Source of the DNA: JAGOJE01 sp964553715
GTDB lineage: Bacteria > Pseudomonadota > Alphaproteobacteria > Rickettsiales > Rickettsiaceae
Direction of reading: 5' to 3'
Assembly: GCA_964553715.1 (NCBI GenBank)
Contig: CAZKKY010000001.1
Coordinates: 62,001 to 126,000, forward strand
Length of the DNA: 64,000 bases
Shown here: one piece after another, positions 1 to 9,156 of the stretch
Position numbering within the stretch: the first letter of the stretch is position 1
Layout: the number at the start of each line of letters is the position of its first letter
Made by a program: the position numbers and the translations under genes
Notes under the pieces: model-generated
Databases searched by the model: none
What the model was told of the DNA's origin: nothing
The model's input: the letters and a program-made list of their open reading frames with translations, nothing else

Positions 1-2
1 AG

Positions 3-1133
3 GATATTTATAACAGCGTTTTCGCATCCACTAAAGTTAGTCCTATTCTAGCTAAATTACTTGATTACACATCATATAATGGATTTGACGTAAATGGAGT
101 CTATTTCTTTTCTTTAAATGCACCGTTAATAATTGATAACATCCTTGCAGAAACACTAATGCAAGAACAAAAAAATCCATTATATATTTTTATTACAGTT
201 CTAGCGACCAGCAAAATACGAATTCTTATCTTGTCTAAAGACAATGTAATGGATAGCAAAACTATAAGCTACCCTGAAGAGAAAGGAGACTCTTACATAC
301 AAGGAGTAATAGAACAGTCCGTGATCGATGCTTTAATTTCATTAAAAAATCATATGCATCACAATAAAGTTGAGCCATTACTAATGATTGTAACTCATAA
401 TTCTTTAAAAAATTTACTTATTCAAAGTAATTTGAATATAAAAAAGACTATTATTTTATCTAATGAAGACTTTAAAAACATAAAATCTAATCCCAAAAAT
501 TCTAAACCATCATTATCAGATGGAATAATTAGCTATTTTTTGAACAAAAAAACTCATTATCATGCTAGTAATGCTGTAGTTAGCGAATTTTTAAACCTAA
601 AAAGACTTAATAAATTTCTTGCTACGCCATGGTATATTTTTATTTTTATTTTACTTTCAACTCTTGTTTTTGTAGGAATAAAAAATATTATACAAGAAAA
701 TGAAACACAAGATATTAATAATAAATTTTATTTATTATCAGAAAACTATAGAAAATTGAGAAAAGAATACCCTAAGATTAGTAACCTTGAAGACGTTGTA
801 AGCTTTTATTATGCTGAAAAATCACTAATTTTTGACCAAAAACTTCCATTTGACATACTAAAAACATTACTTAAATCTGTTTCTAGTAATTTTACTATAA
901 ATACAATTCAGTGGGAATATTTAAATCAACAATCTGTTATTGCTTCGAATATTAGATATCAAACATCTTCGTCTTTTAGTATAGAAAACGCAATAAAACA
1001 ATTAAATAAAGAAATAGACTCTTTAAGGATTGTAATGCCAGAACAAAATATATCATTTACCTATGACAAAAACACTATTTTAAATTCAAATAATGTAATA
1101 ACCATATATTTAAAACTATATATAAAATGGTAA
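3..1133 (+). CDS. PilM/PilN (GspL)-like inner-membrane protein, 5' partial
   Basis: The reading frame is open to the left edge, so the true start lies upstream and 376 residues are visible. The first ~200 visible residues are a soluble alpha/beta region. A single hydrophobic segment follows at about visible residues 209-226 (Trp-Tyr-Ile-Phe rich), then a coiled-coil and a compact C-terminal domain. This order (cytoplasmic domain, one membrane span, small periplasmic domain) is that of GspL or of PilM-PilN in type II secretion and type IV pilus platforms. The next gene starts 6 bases downstream and has the shape of PilO/GspM, which strengthens the reading. I do not see a decisive family motif; the assignment rests on architecture and gene pairing. 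It could also be an unrelated bitopic protein. Confidence 0.5.
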   Translation, partial: DIYNSVFASTKVSPILAKLLDYTSYNGFDVNGVYFFSLNAPLIIDNILAETLMQEQKNPLYIFITVLATSKIRILILSKDNVMDSKTISYPEEKGDSYIQGVIEQSVIDALISLKNHMHHNKVEPLLMIVTHNSLKNLLIQSNLNIKKTIILSNEDFKNIKSNPKNSKPSLSDGIISYFLNKKTHYHASNAVVSEFLNLKRLNKFLATPWYIFIFILLSTLVFVGIKNIIQENETQDINNKFYLLSENYRKLRKEYPKISNLEDVVSFYYAEKSLIFDQKLPFDILKTLLKSVSSNFTINTIQWEYLNQQSVIASNIRYQTSSSFSIENAIKQLNKEIDSLRIVMPEQNISFTYDKNTILNSNNVITIYLKLYIKW

Positions 1134-1139
1134 ATTAAT

Positions 1140-1778
1140 ATGATAACAAAACAAATTATTCACCTTAAGAATGTAGTAGTATTTAAAGTCTTAATATATT
1201 TTTTAATTTTAATGTTTTTCTTTTTTATTTTTCCGATTTTAAATAACAATTTAGAGATATCTATAAAATCCACAGAAAATGCAAAAACTAAACTACAAGA
1301 TTTAGAAAATAAAATACTTTTTGTAAATCATTCTCAGGATGAAATAATAGCATCCTATAATAGATATTTGGCAATAGAAAAATCAAATTTTGATCTAAGC
1401 TGCTTCTTACAAAAAGACCTTGATGAATCTTATCAAAATCTTGCAAGAGAAATTGGTTTAGACCAAAAACCAGCATTATATTCCTCTGCTAATCCATTAG
1501 TAGAAAAATTCGGAGGAACTAGAAATATTGAGATCTATACAACAAATTTGATTAGTGAATTTATGTCAAAGACGGTTTATGAATCTCTAAGCTTTATTGA
1601 ACGATTTTACCAAATTCTACCTAAATATCAGTTTCTGACATCTATTGATATTAATATGGAAGAATTAATCACACCAGAATCAATAAATAGGTTATCTAAA
1701 GACATTGTACCATCTTTAATAAAAAACAAAATAAATATGCAAGTACGTCAAATACATATTTTATCTTCTATAAAGTAA
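1140..1778 (+). CDS. PilO/GspM-like bitopic membrane protein
   Basis: A 212-residue protein with a short cytoplasmic N-terminus, one strong membrane span (about residues 13-34, rich in Phe, Ile and Leu), a coiled-coil to about residue 75 and a small periplasmic C-terminal domain. PilO and GspM have this layout and dimerise with PilN and GspL through their ferredoxin-like domains. The start ATG is 6 bases after the preceding stop, so the two are almost certainly co-transcribed. Sequence conservation in this family is poor, so the call is structural inference. It is the last gene of its cluster; the convergent ligA ends 43 bases away. Confidence 0.5.
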   Translation: MITKQIIHLKNVVVFKVLIYFLILMFFFFIFPILNNNLEISIKSTENAKTKLQDLENKILFVNHSQDEIIASYNRYLAIEKSNFDLSCFLQKDLDESYQNLAREIGLDQKPALYSSANPLVEKFGGTRNIEIYTTNLISEFMSKTVYESLSFIERFYQILPKYQFLTSIDINMEELITPESINRLSKDIVPSLIKNKINMQVRQIHILSSIK

Positions 1779-1821
1779 ATATCCGATATACTAGGGTAAA
1801 TTAAATTATATGAACAATAAG

Positions 1822-3876
1822 CTATTTATTAGCTTTCCATTTATGGTAAGAATCTATCCACTCTTGTTCGGTAAAGATTTTAGTACCATATTCCTTTGCT
1901 TTTGATAATTTACTACCTGAGTCTTCGCCTGCTACTAATATATCTGTAGATTTAGATATTTGGCTCCCAACTTTTGCTCCCATTTGTTCTGCTATCGATT
2001 TTGCTTCTAATCTAGACATAGATCTCATAGTACCTGTAAAAACTATAGTTTTATTACTTAAGAAAGAATCAGAAATATTACTTTGATAATCCTCTATATA
2101 TAATATTTTTAAAAGATCAGACAGCATCTGTATATTTTTTTCTAATTTGCAAAATGATTGGATTTTTTCTACTGTTTTTTCCCCTATTCCATCTATGTTA
2201 GAGATAGCTTCAAGCAATTTAGAATCACCATGATATATATCGACACAAAATTGTAAGAAATTTTCAGTTGTTACAAAATACTTAGCTAGAAATTTAGAAT
2301 TCACCTCTCCTACATATCTTATTCCTATAGCATAAATTAATCTATCAAGAGTAGTTGTTTTTGCTTTTTCTATATTATCTCTTAGATTGTTTGCAGATTT
2401 TTCTCCGAAACCATCCATTTTAGATATAGCTATAAATTGATCTTTTCCCAATAAAAAAATATCTACTATATCTTTAATGAAGTTATTTTCTAACAAGAAT
2501 AAAATCTGCTTCGGACCTAGTCCATCTATATTCATAGCAGCAATAGAACAAAAATGAGTGATTCTTTCTTGTATTTGAGCACTGCAATCAAAGCTATTAT
2601 AGCAACGTAATACAGATTCAGTTTCGTCATTTTCTATCAAAGACCCACAAGATGGGCACATAGTAGGAAAAACAAAAGCCTTGCGGTCAGATGGCCTGGA
2701 TTCAAAATCCACAGCTATTACTTTTGGTATAACATCACCCGCTCTTTCAACAAACACATAATCACCAATGCCTATGTCTTTTCTATCTATTTCAAGATAG
2801 TTATAAAGGCTTGCTCTTGAAACAATTACACCGCCTATTAATACAGGTTCTAGTTCTGCAACTGGGGTAAGAGCACCTGTTCTACCGACTTGAATAGTAA
2901 TATCTAAGACTTTAGTCCTTACAAAACTAGCTGGAAATTTATGGGCTAAAGCGAATCTTGGAGCATTACTTACATAGCCAAGTCTTTTTTGAATATCAAA
3001 ACGATTGATCTTATAAACAACGCCATCTATTTCATATGGTATTAGATCTCTTTTTTTATTTATCATCTCATAGAAGGATATAGCATCTTCTTCAGATTTG
3101 GCTAAATAGTTTTCTTTATTAACACAAAAACCAAAAGTAGATAGCTTATCTAGCAATTCTTTTTGAGTAGAAGCAAAATTATCATCACTTACCTCTCCTA
3201 TACCATATACAAAATACTTTAGAGGCCTTTTAGCAGTAATCTGATAATTTAATTGACGTATAGAACCAGCAGCGCTATTTCGACTATTTGCAAATATCTT
3301 TTTTCCCTCTGCCGCCTGATTTTCATTAAGTTTAAGAAAATCTTCTTTATCTATATATATCTCGCCTCTAACTTCAAAAATATCTGGAAGACCATTAATA
3401 TATGATGGAAATGACTTGATGGTTTTCATATTTTCAGTAATATTTTCACCAATCATGCCATCACCTCTTGTAGCTACACTAACTAAAGCTCCATATTCAA
3501 ATCTTGCAGAAAAAGATAGACCATCTATTTTCAGCTCACAAAAAATCTCTGGAATATCTGATGCAAGCAAAAAATCTCTTACTCGTTTTGCAAAATCAAA
3601 AATATCTTCTTTTGTAAAACCATTTGCTAAAGAAAGCATAGGAAGAGAATGTGTGACTTTCCCAAAACCTTTAGCAATAGTATTTCCAACCGTCTTTATA
3701 ATAGAGTCTTTGGGAGCTAAATCTGGATATTCTAATTCTAGTGTCTTATATTGTTTAACTAAGAGATCATATTCTGAATCTGATATTATTGGATTGTCCA
3801 ATGTATGGTAATGATAATTATGTTTTTTTATTTCTTTAGCTAGATCATGAAATTTTTGGAGTATTTTTTCTGTCAT
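1822..3876 (-). CDS. ligA: NAD-dependent DNA ligase LigA
   Basis: LigA seals 3'-OH/5'-phosphate nicks during replication and repair, using NAD+ as the adenylate donor. At 684 residues it is full length. The adenylation-site Lys lies in the CELKIDG motif (Lys116). A four-Cys zinc finger (CPSCG followed by RCYNSFDC) sits at about residues 405-435, then helix-hairpin-helix repeats (GLGPKQ, GFGEKSA, GIGEKT), and a BRCT domain closes the C-terminus (KTIVFTGTM, about residues 605-684). Its ATG shares one base with the stop of the upstream nadC (TAATG), so the two are translationally coupled. NadC makes the NAD precursor that LigA consumes, although the link may be only positional. Confidence 0.98.
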   Translation of the reverse strand: MTEKILQKFHDLAKEIKKHNYHYHTLDNPIISDSEYDLLVKQYKTLELEYPDLAPKDSIIKTVGNTIAKGFGKVTHSLPMLSLANGFTKEDIFDFAKRVRDFLLASDIPEIFCELKIDGLSFSARFEYGALVSVATRGDGMIGENITENMKTIKSFPSYINGLPDIFEVRGEIYIDKEDFLKLNENQAAEGKKIFANSRNSAAGSIRQLNYQITAKRPLKYFVYGIGEVSDDNFASTQKELLDKLSTFGFCVNKENYLAKSEEDAISFYEMINKKRDLIPYEIDGVVYKINRFDIQKRLGYVSNAPRFALAHKFPASFVRTKVLDITIQVGRTGALTPVAELEPVLIGGVIVSRASLYNYLEIDRKDIGIGDYVFVERAGDVIPKVIAVDFESRPSDRKAFVFPTMCPSCGSLIENDETESVLRCYNSFDCSAQIQERITHFCSIAAMNIDGLGPKQILFLLENNFIKDIVDIFLLGKDQFIAISKMDGFGEKSANNLRDNIEKAKTTTLDRLIYAIGIRYVGEVNSKFLAKYFVTTENFLQFCVDIYHGDSKLLEAISNIDGIGEKTVEKIQSFCKLEKNIQMLSDLLKILYIEDYQSNISDSFLSNKTIVFTGTMRSMSRLEAKSIAEQMGAKVGSQISKSTDILVAGEDSGSKLSKAKEYGTKIFTEQEWIDSYHKWKANK

Positions 3877-4721
3877 TATATATCAAGACCTATATCTATT
3901 GCCTTTGCTGAGTGAGTAAGCCTACCTATAGATATATAGTCTATCTCAAGCTTTCCTATCTCTGATATATTTTCTAAATTTACACCTCCTGAGATATTTA
4001 TCTTAGCACGGCGATTTATTAAAGCTATAGATTGTTTGATTTTATCAATATCCATATTATCGAGCATAATGATGTCAGCATTGGACTCTACAGCTTCTTG
4101 AACTTGATCTAAGTTATCACATTCTACTTCTATCGTACTAAAATGAGGGGCAAATTTTCTTGCATTTTCTATAGCAATAGAAATAGACCCACATATTGCA
4201 ATATGGTTATCTTTAATTAAAATACTACTATCTAAACCATAACGATGGTTAAAGCCTCCGCCACATCTTACAGCATATTTTTGTAGAGCTCTAAGACCTG
4301 GTATAGTTTTACGAGTATCGCATATTCGTATAGACGATGGCACCTTAGAAGAATAAAGATGGGTTAAAGTAGCAACACCAGAAAGATGTTGTAAGTAATT
4401 TAAAATCACCCTCTCTAATTTTAGTAAATCGTAAATGTTACCATTCCCAGATAAAATTACATCACCTTTTGAGACAAACGCACCATCTTCTAGATGATTT
4501 TGGTATTTTATAGCACTGTAATTCTTAAAAAAGTAATCACTAACTATAAGGCCAGATATTACCCCGTCTTCTCTTGTAGATACCTCAAAATCTACATTAC
4601 AAGGAGTTCTGATGATAGATTCTGTGGTTATATCTCCACCATTTCCTAAATCCTCTGCTAAGGTATTATCAAAAAAATTCTTAATTTGTGAAATAGATAG
4701 TTGCATAATTCCTTTCATCAT
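3876..4721 (-). CDS. nadC: Nicotinate-nucleotide pyrophosphorylase (carboxylating) NadC
   Basis: NadC converts quinolinate and PRPP to nicotinate mononucleotide, CO2 and pyrophosphate in de novo NAD synthesis. The 281-residue length fits. Diagnostic segments are EDLGNGGDITT near the N-terminus, ICDTRKTIPGLR, KYAVRCGGGFNHR with the PRPP/quinolinate-binding Arg and His residues, KDNHI, EVECDN, MLDNM and the final ISGGVN phosphate-binding loop. The start could be Met1, Met2 or the Met at residue 6; MQLSI is the closest to family starts. It is upstream of ligA with a one-base overlap. A de novo NAD gene is worth noting in a host-associated lineage; nadA and nadB are not in the window. Confidence 0.97.
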   Translation of the reverse strand: MMKGIMQLSISQIKNFFDNTLAEDLGNGGDITTESIIRTPCNVDFEVSTREDGVISGLIVSDYFFKNYSAIKYQNHLEDGAFVSKGDVILSGNGNIYDLLKLERVILNYLQHLSGVATLTHLYSSKVPSSIRICDTRKTIPGLRALQKYAVRCGGGFNHRYGLDSSILIKDNHIAICGSISIAIENARKFAPHFSTIEVECDNLDQVQEAVESNADIIMLDNMDIDKIKQSIALINRRAKINISGGVNLENISEIGKLEIDYISIGRLTHSAKAIDIGLDI

Positions 4722-4793
4722 TATATTTGTTAAGTAATATATGTTTTAGAGAAAAAATCAATATATAGACATATATAACTTAGGATAATTAGG

Positions 4794-4821
4794 TTGAATT
4801 TTATAAACCAGTTATTAGAAT
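4794..4821 (+). promoter_or_regulatory. Candidate sigma70 promoter for iscX
   Basis: A TTGAAT box at 4794-4799 and a TAGAAT box at 4816-4821 are separated by 16 bases. They would start transcription near 4828, about 25 bases before iscX. Confidence 0.4.
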
Positions 4822-4852
4822 AATAATTTAAAAGAATAATTTAGGAATATTT

Positions 4853-5053
4853 ATGCAATGGAATGACATAGAAAAAATTGTTTCTGCTTTAGAAGAAAAT
4901 TATCATGAACAAAAAATTGATAATTTACGTATTGATCAATTGCATGAGCTTATAATCAGCTTACATGACTTTGACGATGATATAGAAGAGTATCCAACTA
5001 GAATATTAAATACCATTTTAGAATCATGGCAAGACGTTCGTAGTGAGAAATAA
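4853..5053 (+). CDS. iscX: Fe-S cluster assembly protein IscX
   Basis: A 66-residue acidic protein that matches the IscX (YfhJ) family along its length: an N-terminal MxWxDxxxI segment, an LHExI helix, the DFDDD acidic patch and an ILExILxSWxD C-terminus. IscX binds iron and the IscS desulfurase and modulates the rate of Fe-S cluster assembly. In E. coli it closes the isc operon, but here no isc genes are near and it pairs with a PAP2 phosphatase that overlaps its end by 11 bases. The identification is firm despite the small size. Confidence 0.9.
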   Translation: MQWNDIEKIVSALEENYHEQKIDNLRIDQLHELIISLHDFDDDIEEYPTRILNTILESWQDVRSEK

Positions 5054-5753
5054 ATCATCCAAACATCTTATTTCTTTGTCAGTACGGCAATATATTATAT
5101 TAGCCTTTGTATTTCTAGGATTAATTCTTAGTATTTTTCCTAAATTAGACATCAGTTTTAGCCGTTTGTTTTATGTTATTCCTTTAGATTTTATACATAA
5201 AACTCACCCTATTGTTGTATCTATTTTTAGGTTGGTACCTATATTCACATTTGTATTTGGAGCATTTTGCTTCGTTTATCTGATATATTTTGGATATAAA
5301 AAAAAGTTTTTATCTTCCTCGGCTTTTTTGTTGCTAATATCACTTATCATTGGCCCAGGACTAATAGTAAATTATGGATTAAAAGAACATTTTGGTAGGG
5401 CGCGCCCACGCCATGTTTTAGAATTCGGGGGCAGCAAATCATTTACTCCTGCAGGAATAATATCCGATCAATGTAACCATAATTGTTCATTTTCTTCTGG
5501 CCATGCTGCTATGGGATATTATTTTACAATTTTTAGCTACATTACTCCACCACAATATAAAACTGCATCTTTTATAGTTGGAGTAATTTTAGGGTCCGTA
5601 ATAGGAATAGGCAGAGTAATACAAGGAGGGCATTTTTTAAGTGATGTTGTATATTCTGGACTTATTATTTTTCTTGTAAATCATTTATGCTTTTTATTCT
5701 GGGAAAAGATACAAAAAAAATATAAAGAGAAGAAGAAAAAACTAAGAAAATGA
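5043..5753 (+). CDS. PAP2-family membrane phosphatase (LpxE/PgpB-like)
   Basis: A 236-residue protein with about six membrane spans and the three phosphatase signature motifs: KEHFGRARPRH (motif 1, Lys and Arg-Pro), SSGHAAMGY (motif 2, the acid/base His) and GRVIQGGHFLSDV (motif 3, the nucleophilic His and its Asp). Such enzymes remove phosphate from lipid A, phosphatidylglycerol phosphate or undecaprenyl pyrophosphate; which one cannot be told from sequence. The start is a GTG at 5043 that overlaps the iscX stop by 11 bases, so translation is probably coupled. The end is 8 bases from the end of convergent cmk. The C-terminus is a strongly basic lysine tail. Confidence 0.88.
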   Translation: MRNKSSKHLISLSVRQYIILAFVFLGLILSIFPKLDISFSRLFYVIPLDFIHKTHPIVVSIFRLVPIFTFVFGAFCFVYLIYFGYKKKFLSSSAFLLLISLIIGPGLIVNYGLKEHFGRARPRHVLEFGGSKSFTPAGIISDQCNHNCSFSSGHAAMGYYFTIFSYITPPQYKTASFIVGVILGSVIGIGRVIQGGHFLSDVVYSGLIIFLVNHLCFLFWEKIQKKYKEKKKKLRK

Positions 5754-5761
5754 TCCAAACA

Positions 5762-6406
5762 CTATTTATTATAATGATTTAAAATAGTATCTATTACATT
5801 TTCTACAGTCATATTAGAACTATCTATAAACAAAGCATCTTTTGGTATAGTAAGTGGAGCAAAAATTCTGTTTTGATCCCTTTCGTCTCTCTCTTTTAAA
5901 CTAGCCATCACTTCATCTAGAGTAACTATCAAACCATTTTTTAACATCTGCGCCACTCTTCGCTCTGACCTTGTTTTAAGATCTGCTGTAATATAAATTT
6001 TTAAATCAGCATCGGGGGCTATAACAGTACCTATATCTCTTCCTTCCATCACTACTCTTTTATTATTTAAAATAAAGTCTCTTTGACTGTGGTAAAGATT
6101 CTGCCTAACTTCAGGTATAGATGCAACAATAGAAGACATTCTAGTGATGTGATCCGTATAAATTTCATTGCTATCTATCACATCAAAAGATTTAGAACAT
6201 TCTATTATAGCTTTATTATCATCTTCCCTTATGCCTTCTCTTACTACTCTAAAAGCTAAAGATCTATAAAAAATACTTGTTTGACAATGAATGAAAGAAA
6301 AACGCTTTGCTATAATAGATGCAATAGTTCCCTTACCAGAAGCAGCCATTCCATCTATTGCTATAATATATGGTGTGGTAGAGTCATAAAAATTGTGATC
6401 ATTCAT
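5762..6406 (-). CDS. cmk: Cytidylate kinase
   Basis: Cmk phosphorylates CMP and dCMP with ATP, recycling cytidylates from RNA and lipid metabolism. The 214-residue protein has the P-loop DGMAASGKGT (the usual Pro is Met here), the CMP-binding region with IFYRSLAFR, the MEGRDIGTVIAPDAD segment, and the RSERR lid region followed by the RDERDQNR segment. It starts at the ATG at 6406. In many Alphaproteobacteria cmk precedes rpsA. That partner is absent here; secD lies upstream after a 132-base gap without a clear gene. Confidence 0.95.
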   Translation of the reverse strand: MNDHNFYDSTTPYIIAIDGMAASGKGTIASIIAKRFSFIHCQTSIFYRSLAFRVVREGIREDDNKAIIECSKSFDVIDSNEIYTDHITRMSSIVASIPEVRQNLYHSQRDFILNNKRVVMEGRDIGTVIAPDADLKIYITADLKTRSERRVAQMLKNGLIVTLDEVMASLKERDERDQNRIFAPLTIPKDALFIDSSNMTVENVIDTILNHYNK

Positions 6407-6538
6407 AAAACAAATACCTTGTAAGAAAACTTTAGATCGAGCATATCATATTTAAGAACATCACCTATTAACTCTATTCTTTATATAGATTTGCCGAATA
6501 TCTAGATTTTACTAATTACTGCCTAATTATGAATTTAG

Positions 6539-8083
6539 CTAAAGGCCTAAAGACTTAGGCTTAAAGTAACGCATCCATAAATCCACAAAGAGCTTTGTAA
6601 TGACAGTAGCTGCAAACATAGATGCTACTATTCCAATACTTAAAGTAACAGCAAATCCTTTTATTGCTCCTACACCAAAGAAATATAGTAAAAAAGCAGC
6701 AATTAATGTGGTAATATTTGAATCTGTAATTGTAGCAAATGCAGATTCAAAGCCCTGACGTATAGAATATAAATTCGAAGCTCCTTTTCCTATTTCTTCT
6801 CTTATACGCTCATATATCAAAACATTAGCATCTACAGCCATACCAATAGTAAGAATTATACCAGCAATACCTGGTAATGTTAGAGTAGCATGAAACATTG
6901 ATAGCATAGCAAAAATATATAAAAGAGCTATAGAAAGAGCAATATTAGCAAAAACGCCCATAATGCCATAAGACCAAGTCATGAATATCACAACAGATAA
7001 AAAACCTATTAATCCGGCTTTTTTTCCTGACTCAATAGAATCAACACCCAAATTTGGACCAATACTTCTTTCTTCAATTATAGTAAGAGGTGCAGGAAGA
7101 GCGCCAGCACGTAATAATAGAGCAAGGTCATTTGCTGCTTCAACTGTAAAACTACCAGAAATAATACCATTCCCGCCTGTTATAGGCTCGTTAATTACAG
7201 GGGCACTGAGTAATTTATTATCCAGAACTATTGCAAATCTTTTTCCAGAATTTTGTCTAGTAATTTCAGCAAAAATCTTACTACCAAAGCTATTAAAAGA
7301 AAAAGCAACAGCAGGTTGAGCGTTTTGATTGAAAGTTGCTTGTGCATCAACTAAAGTATCTCCGGAAAGAGATGCTTTTTTCTTAATGACTACACCCCTA
7401 CCTTCTGAATCTTTAACAATCATAGAACCTGAGGGAATATTACCAGAAGCTGCTTGCTCAGGACTTATCATATCATCTACCATGTGGAAAGTAAGTTTTG
7501 CGGTTTGTCCAAGAACTGATTTTAAATGACCAGGATTATCAGCCCCTGGAACTTGCAATAAAATATTACTTTCTCCTTGACGCTGAATAATAGGCTCTGT
7601 TGTACCATTTGGGTCAACACGCAATCTAATAATCTCTATAGATTGATTTGCAACCTTTTCTTTCAAGTCTAATATTTTATCATTATTGAAAGAAATAGTT
7701 ACGGTAGCAGAATCATTAGATATTGTAATACCTCTATCAATTTTGTACAAAATACTACGTACTCTATCAAAATCAGACTCCTCTCTTAAGGAAAAAGTGA
7801 TTTGAGTCGAATTAGAATGTAAGTTTTTGTAACCAATTTTATTAGATATTAACTCTTTACGTAATGTAGAAGTAAGTATTTCTAACTGATCATGCATATA
7901 TGAATTAAAGTCTATATCTAAAAGCAGATGACAACCTCCTTGAAGATCTAACCCTAGGTTAATCTTACTATTTGGTAACCAAGGAATATTCTTCGCTCTC
8001 TCGAAATTAGGAAGAATATATATAACCGATAAAATCGTAAAAAGTAGCGATATTAGTATTTTCCAAATAGATATAGATTTCAC
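6539..8083 (-). CDS. secD: Protein translocase subunit SecD
   Basis: SecD works with SecF as a proton-driven partner of SecYEG that helps pull exported proteins across the inner membrane. The 514-residue protein has an N-terminal span, the LGLDLQGGCHLLLDID motif (D1) at about residues 44-60, a long periplasmic region, the GADNPGHLKSVLGQTAKL segment, and the C-terminal SecD/SecF core with GMAVDANVLIYERIREE and the final TTLIAAFLLYFFGVGAIKGFA. The start is a GTG at 8083, two bases after the yajC stop. secF does not follow, so the partner must be encoded elsewhere. This is the last gene of the bamA-skp-yajC-secD run. Confidence 0.97.
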   Translation of the reverse strand: MKSISIWKILISLLFTILSVIYILPNFERAKNIPWLPNSKINLGLDLQGGCHLLLDIDFNSYMHDQLEILTSTLRKELISNKIGYKNLHSNSTQITFSLREESDFDRVRSILYKIDRGITISNDSATVTISFNNDKILDLKEKVANQSIEIIRLRVDPNGTTEPIIQRQGESNILLQVPGADNPGHLKSVLGQTAKLTFHMVDDMISPEQAASGNIPSGSMIVKDSEGRGVVIKKKASLSGDTLVDAQATFNQNAQPAVAFSFNSFGSKIFAEITRQNSGKRFAIVLDNKLLSAPVINEPITGGNGIISGSFTVEAANDLALLLRAGALPAPLTIIEERSIGPNLGVDSIESGKKAGLIGFLSVVIFMTWSYGIMGVFANIALSIALLYIFAMLSMFHATLTLPGIAGIILTIGMAVDANVLIYERIREEIGKGASNLYSIRQGFESAFATITDSNITTLIAAFLLYFFGVGAIKGFAVTLSIGIVASMFAATVITKLFVDLWMRYFKPKSLGL

Positions 8084-8085
8084 TT

Positions 8086-8544
8086 TTAAGCCTTAGACTT
8101 TTTTGTTACTTTTTTAAGTGTTGTTTCCACATTATCTTTTTTACTAGAGGCAGCCTTGCTGGTAGATTTTACTTCAGTCTTATCAGAATTTATAAGATCT
8201 TTACGACCTATAATATTAGTAATAGATGATTTTAGTATTTTTATATCTACATCTTTAGCTATAGTAATTTCTACAGTTTCGCTAGCTTCTGTAACTTTAC
8301 TCACAACACCATAAATACCAGCTTGTGTAACAACCTCTTCTCCTCTTTTAACTGTAGAAATAAGCTTTTCATGCTCACGACGTTTTTTTTCTTGAGGACG
8401 AATCAACAAAAAATAAAACACCATGAAAATTAATAAAATTGGGACTAAACTGGTCATGCTGCTTTGCATAGGCGATATATTTTCAGAATTTTGAACATCA
8501 TTAGATTTATCTACTAAAACTATATTATTGTTATCGCTTGCCAT
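8086..8544 (-). CDS. yajC: Preprotein translocase subunit YajC
   Basis: YajC is a single-span inner-membrane protein that associates with SecDF. Residues about 30-48 form the span (SLVPILLIFMVFYFLLIRPQ), followed by the characteristic PQEKKRREHEKLISTVKRGEEVVTQAGIYG region, written here in parts: RPQEKKRREH, then VKRGEEVVT. The 152-residue length exceeds the usual ~110 because of a lysine- and serine-rich C-terminal tail. It sits directly before secD, the commonest arrangement for this gene. Confidence 0.95.
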   Translation of the reverse strand: MASDNNNIVLVDKSNDVQNSENISPMQSSMTSLVPILLIFMVFYFLLIRPQEKKRREHEKLISTVKRGEEVVTQAGIYGVVSKVTEASETVEITIAKDVDIKILKSSITNIIGRKDLINSDKTEVKSTSKAASSKKDNVETTLKKVTKKSKA

Positions 8545-8559
8545 ATTTGCTACCTATAA

Positions 8560-9141
8560 TTAATAATTAAATGGAATTGTTTTTAGAGTATCGTTAAGCC
8601 TTGATATTACGATCTCTGTAATGTCTAGACCTTGACTGTAGTAAAGCAAGGGAGAAGACGGAAACACTATATTAAAATCATGTTCTTTAGTCAAAGACTT
8701 TATAATATCAATAGTAGTATCATGAGCTTGCTGCATACCATTTGAATAGGCTCTATCCAACCGTGTTTTTTTTTCTTGCATCATATTTTGAGTGTCAGAA
8801 AGCTTTTTATTGAATTTTGAGACCTCTTTTTCAAACTCTGCATCACTCAACACACCACGCTTTTTCATTATATCTTCTTCATCTTTTTTTAGTTCCATCT
8901 CTTTAGCATGCATTACTTTTTCAAGATCTTCCCCTATTCTTGATATTTCTTTTTGCATATTTTGTACAGCGAATGATTTTTCAAAAACCAAGTGAATATC
9001 CACAACAGCTGCTCGCAAAGCATTTTTATTATCAGACGAATTGGAAATAGCAAAAGCATCGCTGGAACAAGACAAAAGAATAATAAAAAATAGAGATATA
9101 ATATTATTTCTAATCATATAATAATCAAAATTTATCAACAT
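8560..9141 (-). CDS. skp: OmpH/Skp-family periplasmic chaperone
   Basis: Skp holds unfolded outer-membrane proteins in the periplasm and delivers them to BamA. The 193-residue protein has an N-terminal signal segment (about residues 12-31, with a possible cleavage or lipid site near SCSSDAFA), a VVDIHLVFEKS strand typical of OmpH, a long charged coiled-coil (about residues 65-140) that would form the jellyfish arms, and a C-terminal strand-helix (IVFPSSPLLYYSQGLDIT). It lies 15 bases after bamA on the same strand, the standard order. Confidence 0.9.
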   Translation of the reverse strand: MLINFDYYMIRNNIISLFFIILLSCSSDAFAISNSSDNKNALRAAVVDIHLVFEKSFAVQNMQKEISRIGEDLEKVMHAKEMELKKDEEDIMKKRGVLSDAEFEKEVSKFNKKLSDTQNMMQEKKTRLDRAYSNGMQQAHDTTIDIIKSLTKEHDFNIVFPSSPLLYYSQGLDITEIVISRLNDTLKTIPFNY

Positions 9142-9156
9142 AAAAAATTAACAGTA

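Noticed and set aside
159..161. ATG at 159 as the start of the first gene
   Set aside because: The frame is open back to base 3 with protein-like composition, so the ATG is internal and the gene is cut by the window edge.
3416..3811. 131-residue frame on the plus strand inside ligA
   Set aside because: It lies wholly antisense to the well-conserved LigA and its translation has no family features.
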